A stretch of 64,000 nt of DNA. It comes from Pseudomonas ekonensis. Its GTDB lineage: Bacteria; Pseudomonadota; Gammaproteobacteria; Pseudomonadales; Pseudomonadaceae. The notes beneath the pieces were generated by a model. It saw only the letters and a program-made list of their open reading frames with translations. It made no database searches and was not told the origin of the DNA. Shown one piece after another: positions 1 to 8,443 of this stretch (position 1 is the stretch's first letter; each line of letters opens with the position of its first letter). The DNA lies in contig NZ_JAHSTS010000002.1 in assembly GCF_019145435.1 (NCBI RefSeq), positions 1,364,001 through 1,428,000 of the forward strand, in the 5' to 3' direction. Position numbers and translations under genes: made by a program.

Positions 1-2
1 CC

Positions 3-449
3 GACCCCGGCCACCAGGCGTTCCACCGTGTCACCTGGGCGGTGACGCCCGGCTTCATCCCGTCCGGACGCCCAGGCGTACCGCCCACCCTGCTGCCGGC
101 CCCTTCCCGCGAACAGGCAATCGCCCTGCGCCTGACCGGAGACACCCATGAGGGCCGCGCATGGATGGTCAACGACGTCGGGGAAAAGTCCTGGATCAAC
201 CGGCAAGGCAGCGCAGTCATCCATGACAGCCGGGGCGACGGCTACCGTGCCGACATCCAGGATCAGGACCAGGCCGGCGACGGCACCGTCCCTGCGCACG
301 CGGCTGAAGACGCCGCGGAAAAAGCCGTGTTCGCGGCGCGCATGACCGGCTACGACCACCAGGGTTCCTACAAGAACCGCAACGTGCAGAACCTCACGCT
401 GTACTCGGTTCTGCGCATAGGCGCCACCGCCAGGAAGCTGCCGGCATGA
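3..449 (+). CDS. Lipase-like T6SS effector (Tle type), C-terminal fragment
   Basis: The open frame runs in from the left window edge, so only the C-terminal ~148 residues are present; GTG codons inside it are not convincing starts. A GDGTVP motif followed about 30 residues later by a YDHQ segment resembles the acid and histidine parts of the catalytic triad in alpha/beta-hydrolase phospholipase effectors of type VI secretion. The stop overlaps the next start by four bases (ATGA), and that neighbour is Tli4-like, with a PAAR gene farther on, which supports an effector role. The nucleophile serine motif lies outside the window, so the exact Tle class cannot be fixed. Confidence 0.6.
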   Translation, partial: DPGHQAFHRVTWAVTPGFIPSGRPGVPPTLLPAPSREQAIALRLTGDTHEGRAWMVNDVGEKSWINRQGSAVIHDSRGDGYRADIQDQDQAGDGTVPAHAAEDAAEKAVFAARMTGYDHQGSYKNRNVQNLTLYSVLRIGATARKLPA

Positions 450-1720
450 CCGCCCGCCGCCACCTGGCGAACACCATCCTTTTCGTTTCAATACTGGGGG
501 GCGCTTCCTTTGGCTGGAGCCATTGGCGCCCGTCCCAGACAGACCGGAGCCCTGTGATGACCGAGTTGACCCGGAACGTGCAGACCCACTGCGTCGGCCG
601 CCTGCTGATCGACCTGCCGGAGGGAACGACCTGGAACGCCACCGCCAGCAGCGCCCGGCTGGGCGACCTGACGCTTGTCGTGGAAACGGACGTCAGCCAG
701 GCCCGCTACGACGAACTGATCGAGCAGCGCTGGCAAGCGGTGCAGGCCGTCAAGGCCGACGACAACGGCAGGCCCTGGCAGCAGGCACCCGAACGGCTTT
801 CGACAGCCGAGGGAGGCACCCTCTTCGTCTACGGGTTCGAGCGCGTGGAGGGCTTGGCCGAGGACGACGAGACCGTCGTGCAGAAACTCTTCCACCAGGC
901 GGAAGGCTACCTGTGGCGCGACGGCACGCTGTTCAAGGTCGCACCGGCGCTCAATGCAAAGAACGCCATCGCCCGGCTGTTTCCGAGGCTGCATGCCCGG
1001 GCCGGGGACGACGTGCCGACCCGTCCCGGCCTCTGCTTGAGCAATGCCTTTGTGGACGGCTATTTCGATCCGGCCAGAGGGGAGCAGGAAGAGGTGAGCT
1101 GGGGCTTTGCCCTGCCCCGCAACCTGGGGCTGGTGGTGAGGCACGCCACCGTGTGGGAACCGGGGCCGTCCATGCTCCAACGGCGCCGCGAGGCGGACAA
1201 GGAAAGCGCAGGCCTGATCGCCCGGATCCTGGCCGAGCCCGGCGTCGTCGCCGGGCGCAAGGAATACCGGGCCGAAGAGCGCAGGGTCGGTGAGCTGACA
1301 GGCGAGGAATACGTCATGGGCGGCACAGAAGGAGTCGAACCCCAGGTCTTCAAAACCAACATCGGCGGCGAATGGGACTTCGGCGGGCACGCAGCGCCGT
1401 CGCCGCTGCCCGGCATCAATCTGGGCATGGGCACAAGCTTTCGGACAACACGGCAGCCACCGGCACTGGGGGATTTTCCCGAACGGGCCGACGCCCCGGA
1501 CGGCCCGACCGAAACCGAGTTCTTCGAAGTCTGGGACGCCATCGTCGAGAGCGTGCGCCTACGCCCGTCGGCCCTTACCCCACCGCCGCCGGGCGGAGCG
1601 CCTGTCGCTCCGGATCCGGTCGTCTCCACGGTTGTCAGCAAGCCAGGCGGCGGCGATTATGTGCTCGAGGAGTTTCTTACCGGCGTGCCGCCGACCCAGG
1701 ACTGGATGGACAAGCTTTAG
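446..1720 (+). CDS. Tli4-like T6SS immunity protein
   Basis: A 424-residue protein with an N-terminal hydrophobic segment (about residues 9-25), consistent with export to or anchoring at the periplasm. Tle4-class phospholipase effectors act there and Tli4 neutralises them. The segment around residues 45-60 (THCVGRLLIDLPEG) and the following body resemble the Tli4 N-terminal domain family; a region with GEEYVMGG near residue 290 fits the C-terminal half. It is translationally coupled to the upstream lipase-like gene through ATGA, the usual effector/immunity arrangement. Proline-rich stretch PTPPPPGG-like near residue 380. The assignment rests on remembered family features, not a search. Confidence 0.65.
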   Translation: MTARRHLANTILFVSILGGASFGWSHWRPSQTDRSPVMTELTRNVQTHCVGRLLIDLPEGTTWNATASSARLGDLTLVVETDVSQARYDELIEQRWQAVQAVKADDNGRPWQQAPERLSTAEGGTLFVYGFERVEGLAEDDETVVQKLFHQAEGYLWRDGTLFKVAPALNAKNAIARLFPRLHARAGDDVPTRPGLCLSNAFVDGYFDPARGEQEEVSWGFALPRNLGLVVRHATVWEPGPSMLQRRREADKESAGLIARILAEPGVVAGRKEYRAEERRVGELTGEEYVMGGTEGVEPQVFKTNIGGEWDFGGHAAPSPLPGINLGMGTSFRTTRQPPALGDFPERADAPDGPTETEFFEVWDAIVESVRLRPSALTPPPPGGAPVAPDPVVSTVVSKPGGGDYVLEEFLTGVPPTQDWMDKL

Positions 1721-1763
1721 GGGCTGTCGGGAATCCGGGCCGGCCGCACACTCAGACACGGAC

Positions 1764-2102
1764 ATGGACGGACATCCGATGCCACAACACGCTGCACTCC
1801 CTGAACAGAACGGGCGATCCGGCCTCCTGGTCACCTCGTTTCTCATCGTTTTCTTCGGCCTGCTGCTCATGCTGCTGCGCATCGCCCAGCAGGAGTACGT
1901 CATGGCCATCGGCGCCGTCTGGGTGGCCAACGCGCTGACGATGGCGGTGCATGCGCTGTACTGGAAACGCCACGGACTGCGCGGGGCCTTGAAGATCGGC
2001 GTCGCGGCCCAATTCGCCGTCACCGTCGCACCGCTGCTGTTCGGCAAGACAGGGCTGGCATTGGTCTTGCTGATGCTGGGCGCAGAGATCCACTACTGGT
2101 AG
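1764..2102 (+). CDS. Small membrane protein, unknown function
   Basis: A 112-residue protein from ATG 1764; ATG 1779 in the same frame is an equally good start. It is mostly hydrophobic, with four likely transmembrane segments at about residues 21-41, 45-66, 76-93 and 97-112, and ends in EIHYW. It lies between the immunity-like gene and the PAAR gene on the same strand, so it may belong to the T6SS module, for example as an accessory or second immunity protein; this is inference. I do not recognise the family. Confidence 0.6.
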   Translation: MDGHPMPQHAALPEQNGRSGLLVTSFLIVFFGLLLMLLRIAQQEYVMAIGAVWVANALTMAVHALYWKRHGLRGALKIGVAAQFAVTVAPLLFGKTGLALVLLMLGAEIHYW

Positions 2103-2166
2103 GGCGCCCGCTCAGAGAAGCCGCCAATCCGCGCATCCATTCACGCAAACCAACCAGGCAACCGAT

Positions 2167-2427
2167 ATGGACATCATTCGACTCGGCGACTCCACAAGCC
2201 ATGGCGGCACAGTGATCGAAGCCTTCGGCCATACCGACCTGAACGGCAAACCCATGGCCGGCGTGGGGCACAAAGTCGATTGCCCCAAGTGCAAAGGCAA
2301 GTTCCCGATCACCGAGGGAAGCGCCACGCTGGATGTCGACGGCGTGCCTGTGGCCCTGCACGGCATGAAGACCGAATGCGGCGCCAGCCTGATCGCCAGC
2401 GGCCCCAACGGGGACGCAGACAAATAG
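2167..2427 (+). CDS. PAAR-domain protein
   Basis: An 86-residue protein that is essentially one PAAR domain. It begins with IRLGDSTSHGG, typical of the PAAR start, and contains a GHKVDCPKCKG segment and later HGMKTECGASL, giving the metal-binding His and Cys residues. PAAR proteins cap the VgrG spike tip of the type VI secretion system and carry or recruit effectors. No extra toxin domain is fused, so a cargo effector would bind separately; the lipase-like gene at the window start is the natural candidate. The 3-base CDS spacing and strand agree with one module. Confidence 0.88.
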   Translation: MDIIRLGDSTSHGGTVIEAFGHTDLNGKPMAGVGHKVDCPKCKGKFPITEGSATLDVDGVPVALHGMKTECGASLIASGPNGDADK

Positions 2428-2485
2428 CCGCCTCGCGCATCGGGCGACCGCGCCCATTCGCCTGTCGCCCGTCGCCTTCGGCCCC

Positions 2486-3163
2486 TTACGCCGCCCCGAC
2501 CTGCCTCTCAAGCTCCAGCTTCAACCCCGGCTCAAGCCCCAACTGCCGTGCGAGCTCGTCCAGGTACGCCTTCTCCATGAAGTTCTCCTCATCCACCATC
2601 ATCACGCTGGCGATGTACATCTGCGCCGCCATCTCCGGCGTGCCGGCGGCGCGGGCGACGTCGGCGGGGTCGAGGGGTTTGTTGAGTTCGGCGTGCAGCC
2701 AGTGGCGCAGGGTCTGGTCGTTGTCGAGCCTGGCGAATTCGCCCTCGATCAGTTGACGTTCGCGCTCATCGACATGGCCGTCGGCCTTGGCGGCGGCGAC
2801 CAGCGCCTTGAGGATGGCCTGGCTGTGCTGTTCGGCCTGGGCCGGCGGCAGGCGGTCGAGGGTCTGCGGTTCGGTTTCCGGCGCCCGGCCCTGCTGGGCG
2901 TTCCAGTTGCCGTAGGCCTTGTAGGCGATCACGCCGAGCGCGGCGAGGCCACCGTAGAGCGCGACCTTGCCGCCGACCTTGCGCGCCTTTTTGCTCCCCA
3001 GCAAAAGGCCCATCGCCCCGGCGGCCAGCGCGCCGCCGCCCGCGCCGGACAGCAAGCCGCCGAGTCCGCCGGCCGCCGCTTTGCCCTGCCCTGCGCCGGC
3101 TTTGTCCTGCAGCAGCGCCTGGCCGGACTTGAGCAGTTGATCGAGCAATCCACGGGTGTTCAT
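2486..3163 (-). CDS. DUF533 / TerB-like inner-membrane protein (YebE type)
   Basis: A 225-residue protein that starts MNTRGLLDQLLKSGQ, the usual opening of DUF533 proteins. A Gly/Ala-rich hydrophobic segment lies at about residues 35-80, and a helical TerB-like domain at about 110-225 contains DGHVDERERQLIEGEF and a later MVDEENFMEKAYLDELA, the paired acidic motifs of the TerB/DUF533 fold. The biochemical role of the family is not established. A good ribosome-binding site (GGAGG, seven bases upstream) supports this start. It is divergent from the LysR gene across a 176-base gap. Confidence 0.85.
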   Translation of the reverse strand: MNTRGLLDQLLKSGQALLQDKAGAGQGKAAAGGLGGLLSGAGGGALAAGAMGLLLGSKKARKVGGKVALYGGLAALGVIAYKAYGNWNAQQGRAPETEPQTLDRLPPAQAEQHSQAILKALVAAAKADGHVDERERQLIEGEFARLDNDQTLRHWLHAELNKPLDPADVARAAGTPEMAAQMYIASVMMVDEENFMEKAYLDELARQLGLEPGLKLELERQVGAA

Positions 3164-3339
3164 GTTCCGCCTCCAAAACAGGGACTTTCCAGATCGGTAA
3201 GGCCTTGAGCCTAGTTCGAAAGTGCCCGGCGCCGGCCCCCGAGAGTGCTTCCGGATGTTGCGCGCCGGGCAGCCTCCCTTCGCGAAAACCGATATACACT
3301 CGGGGCAATCGATAAAAACAGCCCACCGGGTAGGCCTTC

Positions 3340-4254
3340 ATGATGACCCTGCGTCAGATCCGCCATTTCATCGCCGTGGCCGAGACCGGCTCGATCTCCG
3401 CCGCCGCGCAGACCGCATTCATTTCCCAGTCGACCCTGACCCTGGCCATCCAGCAACTGGAGGAAGAAATCGGCGTCAGCCTGTTCAACCGCCACGCCAA
3501 GGGCATGACGCTCACTCACCAGGGCCACCAGTTCCTGCGCCAGGCGCACCTGATCCTGGCGACGGTGGACAACGCCAAGCGCAGCCTGCAGCAGAGCACC
3601 GACCAGGTGGCCGGGCAACTGACCGTCGGCGTGACCAGCCTGGTGGCCGGCTACTACCTGGCGGACCTGCTCACCCGCTTCCAGCGCGCCTGCCCCAATG
3701 TCGAGATCCGGGTGATGGAGGACGAGCGGCCGTACATCGAGCACTTGCTGGTCAGCGGCGAAATCGATGTGGGCGTGCTGATCCTGTCCAACCTGGAAGA
3801 CCGCCACGCCTTGCAGACCGAAGTGCTGACCCACTCGCCCCACCGCCTCTGGCTGCCGGCCCAGCACCCTTTGCTGGAGCACGACAGCATCAACCTGGCC
3901 GACGTGGCCCGCGAGCCGCTGATCCAGCTGAACGTCGACGAGATGGACCGCAACGCCCAGCGCCTGTGGCGGGGCGCCGGGCTGCAACCCAAAGTCACCC
4001 TCAGGACCGCCTCGACCGAGGCGGTGCGCAGCCTGGTGGCGGCAGGGCTCGGCGTGTCGATCCAGCCGGACATGACCTACCGCCCGTGGTCGCTGGAGGG
4101 CGACATCATCGAAGCGCGGCCCGTCGCCGACCTCAGCCAGACCCTCGACGTCGGCCTGGCCTGGCGGCGCGGCACCGCCCGCCCGGCGTTGGTCGATCCG
4201 TTCCTGACCGTGGCCCGCGAGCAACCCCACGGCGGCCGCAAGCCATCTATTTAA
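3340..4254 (+). CDS. LysR-family transcriptional regulator
   Basis: A 304-residue protein with the full LysR layout: an N-terminal winged helix-turn-helix (residues 1-65, MTLRQIRHFIAVAETGSISAAA, then SLFNRHAKGMTLT) and a substrate-binding co-inducer domain (about 90-295). ATG at 3340 and at 3343 are both possible. It precedes the aldehyde dehydrogenase at 4355 on the same strand, separated by 100 bases, so it is a candidate regulator of the putrescine/GABA-aldehyde locus; that is inferred from position only. An upstream hexamer GATATACACT near 3290 may be part of its promoter. Confidence 0.85.
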   Translation: MMTLRQIRHFIAVAETGSISAAAQTAFISQSTLTLAIQQLEEEIGVSLFNRHAKGMTLTHQGHQFLRQAHLILATVDNAKRSLQQSTDQVAGQLTVGVTSLVAGYYLADLLTRFQRACPNVEIRVMEDERPYIEHLLVSGEIDVGVLILSNLEDRHALQTEVLTHSPHRLWLPAQHPLLEHDSINLADVAREPLIQLNVDEMDRNAQRLWRGAGLQPKVTLRTASTEAVRSLVAAGLGVSIQPDMTYRPWSLEGDIIEARPVADLSQTLDVGLAWRRGTARPALVDPFLTVAREQPHGGRKPSI

Positions 4255-4354
4255 TCGAATGCCACCTTCAGTATTTAGAATTTGTCGACCCCGGAGCCGC
4301 GCACTAGTCTTGCCGCATCCATAAGACGTTCGGCTCCCGGTCACAGGGAGTGCC

Positions 4355-5842
4355 ATGAACCCACAAAAAAAGAGATCACGGAAAATGGCTGGCGCGCAGA
4401 CCCCGATGTGTACCGCGTTGCTGATCGACGGCGAACTGGTCGCAGGCCAGGGTTTCGTCGAACCGATCCTCAACCCGGCCACCGGTGAAGTCCTGACCCG
4501 GATCGCCGAGGCCAGCACCGAGCAGGTCGAAGCCGCCATCCTCGCCGCCCACCGCGCCTTCGGCGAATGGTCGCGCACCACCCCGCAGCAACGTTCCGGC
4601 CTGCTGCTGGCCATCGCCGACGCCGTCGAAAGGCACGCCGACCACCTCGCCCGCCTCGAAGCCCTGAACTGCGGCAAGCCGCTGCACCTGGCCCGCCAGG
4701 ACGACTTGAGCGCCACCGTCGATGTGTTCCGCTTCTTCGCCGGCGCGGTGCGCTGCCAGACCGGCCAGCTCAGCGGCGAGTACATGCCCGGCTACACCAG
4801 CATGGTGCGCCGCGACCCGCTCGGCGTGGTGGCATCGATTGCGCCGTGGAACTACCCGATCATGATGGCCGCGTGGAAGATCGCCCCGGCCCTGGCCGCC
4901 GGCAACACGCTGGTGTTCAAGCCGTCCGAGCACACGCCGCTGTCGATCCTGGCCCTGGCGCCGGCGTTGGCCGAGATCCTGCCGCGCGGGGTGATCAACA
5001 TCATCTGCGGCGGCGGCGAAGGGGTCGGCAGCCATCTGGTCGGCCACCCGAAGGTGCGCATGGTGTCGCTGACCGGCGACATCGTCACCGGGCAGAAAAT
5101 CCTTCAGGCCGCCGCCAAGACCCTCAAGCGCACGCATCTTGAATTGGGCGGCAAGGCCCCGGTGATCGTCTGCGACGACGCCGACCTCAAGGCCGTGGTC
5201 GAAGGCGTGCGCACCTACGGCTACTACAACGCCGGCCAGGACTGCACCGCCGCCTGCCGGATCTACGCCCAGGCCGGCATCCACGACAGGCTGGTGGCCG
5301 AACTCGGCGCCGCCGTCGGCAGCCTGCGCTTCGCCGGCAAGCGCGACGCCGACAACGAGATCGGCCCGCTGATCAGCACCCGCCAGCGCGACCGGGTGGC
5401 CAGCTTCGTCGAACGCGCCCTCGGCCAGCCGCACATCGAGCGGGTGACCGGCGCGGCGGTGCATTCCGGGCCCGGCTTCTTCTATCAGCCGACCTTGCTG
5501 GCCGGCTGCCGGCAGAGCGACGAGATCGTCCAGCGCGAAGTGTTCGGCCCGGTGGTGACCGTCACCCGCTTCGACGAACTGGCGCAGGCGGTGGACTGGG
5601 CCAACGACTCCGAATACGGCCTGGCCTCGTCGGTGTGGACGCAGAACCTGGACAAGGCCATGCAGGTCGCTGCACGGCTGCAATACGGCTGCACCTGGAT
5701 CAACAGCCATTTCATGCTGGTCAGCGAAATGCCCCACGGCGGCCTCAAGCGCTCCGGTTACGGCAAAGACCTGTCCAGCGACTCGCTGCAGGACTACAGC
5801 GTGGTGCGGCACATTATGGCCCGGCATGGCCGGGAGCTTTAA
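4355..5842 (+). CDS. Aldehyde dehydrogenase, gamma-aminobutyraldehyde type (PatD paralogue 1)
   Basis: NAD-dependent aldehyde dehydrogenase of 495 residues. It has the ALDH substrate/cofactor motif APWNYP, the glutamate motif LELGGKAP and the catalytic-cysteine region GQDCTAACR, the last two in the form seen in E. coli PatD, which oxidises 4-aminobutyraldehyde to GABA in putrescine breakdown. It is a close paralogue of the protein at 10259-11683. ATG 4355 is preceded by GGGAG four bases away; ATG 4385 and ATG 4406 are in-frame alternatives giving lengths closer to PatD's 474 residues. The start is therefore uncertain; the family is not. Confidence 0.85.
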   Translation: MNPQKKRSRKMAGAQTPMCTALLIDGELVAGQGFVEPILNPATGEVLTRIAEASTEQVEAAILAAHRAFGEWSRTTPQQRSGLLLAIADAVERHADHLARLEALNCGKPLHLARQDDLSATVDVFRFFAGAVRCQTGQLSGEYMPGYTSMVRRDPLGVVASIAPWNYPIMMAAWKIAPALAAGNTLVFKPSEHTPLSILALAPALAEILPRGVINIICGGGEGVGSHLVGHPKVRMVSLTGDIVTGQKILQAAAKTLKRTHLELGGKAPVIVCDDADLKAVVEGVRTYGYYNAGQDCTAACRIYAQAGIHDRLVAELGAAVGSLRFAGKRDADNEIGPLISTRQRDRVASFVERALGQPHIERVTGAAVHSGPGFFYQPTLLAGCRQSDEIVQREVFGPVVTVTRFDELAQAVDWANDSEYGLASSVWTQNLDKAMQVAARLQYGCTWINSHFMLVSEMPHGGLKRSGYGKDLSSDSLQDYSVVRHIMARHGREL

Positions 5843-5845
5843 GCG

Positions 5846-5957
5846 GTGAGCGATAAGCGACAAGCCGCAAGCGATAAGCGATAAGCGATAAGCGGCAAGC
5901 GGCAAGCGGCAAGCGGCAAGCGACAAGCGGTGAGCCACAAGCCGCAAGCCCGAAGCG
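5846..5957. repeat. Tandem heptamer array (NNAAGCG), 16 units
   Basis: Sixteen contiguous 7-base units start directly after the dehydrogenase stop codon. Most have the form GCAAGCG, ATAAGCG or ACAAGCS, and the two diverged units are GTGAGCG and GTGAGCC. The array is followed by inverted material (CACTTGCCGCTTGCAGC) that could fold back on it. The same heptamer appears in the opposite orientation at 26801-26828. The unit length is much too short and the copies too contiguous for CRISPR. It lies between two genes of one apparent operon. Confidence 0.85.
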
Positions 5958-6038
5958 GATCGCTGTCACTTGCCGCTTGCAGCTCCAGGCTTGCAGCTAC
6001 TCTCAACCCATACCAACAAACATAAAGAGAGGTTTTCC

Positions 6039-7190
6039 ATGTTCGTGCACAAGACCGCACTGCTCAGTGCAATCACCACGGCCCTGCTGGCCAGCGCCGG
6101 TGTGCAGGCCGCCGAACCGCTGAAGGCCGTCGGCGCCGGCGAAGGCCAGCTCGACATCGTCGCCTGGCCGGGCTACATCGAGCGCGGCGAAAGCGACAAG
6201 GCCTACGACTGGGTGACCGGCTTCGAGAAGGAAACCGGCTGCAAGGTCAACGTGAAGACCGCCGCCACCTCCGACGAGATGGTCAGCCTGATGGCCAAGG
6301 GCGGCTACGACCTGGTGACCGCGTCCGGCGACGCCTCCCTGCGGCTGATCGTCGGCAAGCGTGTGCAGCCGATCAACACCGCGCTGATCCCGAACTGGAA
6401 GAACCTCGACCCGCGCCTCAAGGACGCCCCTTGGTACGTGGTCAACAAACAGACCTTCGGCACCCCGTACCAGTGGGGCCCGAACGTGCTGATGTACAAC
6501 ACCAACGTGTTCAAGACCGCGCCGACCAGCTGGAACGTGGTGTTCGCCGAACAGGACCTGCCCGACGGCAAGCCGAACAAGGGCCGCGTGCAGGCCTACG
6601 ACGGCCCGATCTACATCGCCGACGCGGCGCTGTACCTCAAGACCGCCAAGCCCGAACTGGGCATCAAGGATCCGTACCAGCTCACCGAAGACCAGTACAA
6701 GGCCGTGCTTGAGTTGCTGCGCGCCCAGCAGAAGCTGATCCACCGCTACTGGCACGACGCGACCGTGCAGATGAGCGACTTCAAGAACGAAGGCGTGGCG
6801 GCGTCCAGTTCCTGGCCGTACCAGGTCAACGGGCTGACGACCGACAAGCAGCCGATCGCCTCGACCATTCCGAAGGAAGGCGCCACCGGCTGGGCCGACA
6901 CCACCATGCTGCACAGCGAGGCCAAGCACCCCAACTGCGCCTATAAGTGGATGGACTGGTCGCTGCAACCGAAGGTCCAGGGCGACGTGGCCGCCTGGTT
7001 CGGCTCGTTGCCGGCGGTGCCGGCGGCGTGCAAGGAAAGCGAACTGCTCGGCGCCGAAGGCTGCAAGACCAACGGCTTCGACCAGTTCGACAAGATCGCC
7101 TTCTGGAAGACCCCGCAGGCCGAGGGCGGCAAGTTCGTGCCGTACAGCCGCTGGACCCAGGACTACATCGCGATCATGGGCGGCCGCTGA
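6039..7190 (+). CDS. ydcS: YdcS-type polyamine ABC transporter substrate-binding protein
   Basis: A 383-residue periplasmic binding protein with an N-terminal signal peptide (about residues 1-24, ending GVQAAEP). Its body matches what I recall of E. coli YdcS almost throughout, including IVAWPGYIERGE, TAATSDEMVSLM and the C-terminal SRWTQDYIAIMGGR. It would bind putrescine or a related polyamine and deliver it to the YdcUV permease. The ATG at 6039 has AGAGAGG about seven bases upstream. A strong hairpin follows the stop, which may raise the level of this part of the mRNA relative to the transporter genes. Confidence 0.93.
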   Translation: MFVHKTALLSAITTALLASAGVQAAEPLKAVGAGEGQLDIVAWPGYIERGESDKAYDWVTGFEKETGCKVNVKTAATSDEMVSLMAKGGYDLVTASGDASLRLIVGKRVQPINTALIPNWKNLDPRLKDAPWYVVNKQTFGTPYQWGPNVLMYNTNVFKTAPTSWNVVFAEQDLPDGKPNKGRVQAYDGPIYIADAALYLKTAKPELGIKDPYQLTEDQYKAVLELLRAQQKLIHRYWHDATVQMSDFKNEGVAASSSWPYQVNGLTTDKQPIASTIPKEGATGWADTTMLHSEAKHPNCAYKWMDWSLQPKVQGDVAAWFGSLPAVPAACKESELLGAEGCKTNGFDQFDKIAFWKTPQAEGGKFVPYSRWTQDYIAIMGGR

Positions 7191-7198
7191 GCCCCGTC

Positions 7199-7227
7199 TC
7201 CCTGGCGGGCGCCCGGCCCGCCAGGGA
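7199..7227. repeat. Intra-operon GC hairpin followed by REP-like inverted pair
   Basis: A perfect 11-bp stem (TCCCTGGCGGG at 7199-7209 with CCCGCCAGGGA at 7217-7227) starts eight bases after the ydcS stop. To about 7312 a second inverted pair follows (GTGGCGAGGGGGCCCGCTCC versus GGGAGCAAGCGCCCTCGCC), typical of Pseudomonas REP sequences. There is no T-run, so it is better read as an mRNA-stabilising or attenuating element between the binding-protein gene and the ATPase gene than as a full terminator. Confidence 0.75.
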
Positions 7228-7404
7228 ACCTCGTGGCGAGGGGGCCCGCTCCCGTCCGGCGGCGCGGCCGTCGTGAATCCCGTTTCCCCGGCGGGAGCAA
7301 GCGCCCTCGCCGCCGATGCCGTTGCCTGATCGCAAACCGTGCAGATTTTCAGAAGTCCAGGCCGGGCCGCTGTGACGGCCCTCGCCTTCCCGGAGTACCG
7401 CACC

Positions 7405-8442
7405 ATGACGCTTGCAGTCCAGTTCACCAACGTTTCCCGCACCTTCGGCGACGTGAAGGCCGTTGACCGGGTCTCCATCGATATCCAGGACGGCGAGTTC
7501 TTTTCCATGCTCGGCCCTTCCGGCTCAGGCAAGACCACCTGCCTGCGCCTGATCGCCGGGTTCGAGCAGCCGAGCGCCGGTTCGATCCGCATCCACGGCG
7601 CCGAAGCCGCCGGGCTGCCGCCGTACCAGCGCGACGTCAACACCGTGTTCCAGGATTACGCGCTGTTTCCGCACATGAACGTGCGGGACAACGTCGCCTA
7701 CGGCCTGAAGGTCAAGGGCGTGGGCAAGACCGAACGCCACCAGCGCGCCGAAGAGGCCCTGGAGATGGTCGCCCTCGGCGGCTACGGCGAGCGCAAGCCG
7801 GTGCAGCTGTCCGGCGGCCAGCGCCAGCGCGTCGCCCTCGCCCGCGCCCTGGTCAACCGTCCCCGGGTGCTGCTGCTCGACGAGCCCTTGGGCGCCCTCG
7901 ACCTCAAGCTGCGCGAGCAGATGCAGAGCGAGCTGAAAAAGCTGCAGCGCCAGCTCGGCATCACCTTCATCTTCGTCACCCACGACCAGACCGAAGCGCT
8001 GTCGATGTCCGACCGCGTGGCCGTGTTCAACAAGGGCCGGATCGAACAGGTCGACACCCCGCGCAACCTGTACATGAAACCGACCACCACCTTCGTCGCC
8101 GAATTCGTCGGCACCTCCAACGTGATCCGCGGCGACCTGGCCCGCCAGCTCAGCGGCCATCCGCAGCCGTTCTCGATCCGCCCGGAGCACGTACGCTTCG
8201 CCGAAGGACCGCTGGCCGGCCACGAGATCGAAGTCAGCGGCCTGCTCCACGACATCCAGTACCAGGGCAGCGCCACCCGCTATGAACTGAAACTGGACAA
8301 CGGCCAGACCCTGAGCGTCAGCCAGGCCAACAGCCAGTGGACCGACCTGGGCACGCAGCACCGCACCGGCCAGCGCATCAGCGCACGCTGGGCGCGGGAG
8401 GCGATGATCCCGCTGCACGACACCGTCGCGGGCGGGGTGTGA
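7405..8442 (+). CDS. ydcT: YdcT-type ABC transporter ATP-binding protein
   Basis: A 345-residue ATPase of the spermidine/putrescine (PotA) class. Visible motifs are Walker A GPSGSGKTT, Q-loop region VFQDYALFPHMNV, signature LSGGQRQR, Walker B VLLLDEPLGALD and the H-loop FVTHDQTEA; a TOBE-like domain occupies about residues 265-340. The ATG at 7405 gives the length expected for this family; the frame extends upstream but without a convincing ribosome site. It energises the YdcUV permease, whose first gene starts two bases after this stop. Confidence 0.93.
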   Translation: MTLAVQFTNVSRTFGDVKAVDRVSIDIQDGEFFSMLGPSGSGKTTCLRLIAGFEQPSAGSIRIHGAEAAGLPPYQRDVNTVFQDYALFPHMNVRDNVAYGLKVKGVGKTERHQRAEEALEMVALGGYGERKPVQLSGGQRQRVALARALVNRPRVLLLDEPLGALDLKLREQMQSELKKLQRQLGITFIFVTHDQTEALSMSDRVAVFNKGRIEQVDTPRNLYMKPTTTFVAEFVGTSNVIRGDLARQLSGHPQPFSIRPEHVRFAEGPLAGHEIEVSGLLHDIQYQGSATRYELKLDNGQTLSVSQANSQWTDLGTQHRTGQRISARWAREAMIPLHDTVAGGV

Positions 8443-8443
8443 G

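Noticed and set aside
5846..5957. Repeat array considered as CRISPR
   Set aside because: Units are seven bases with no spacers and no cas genes; it is a simple tandem repeat.
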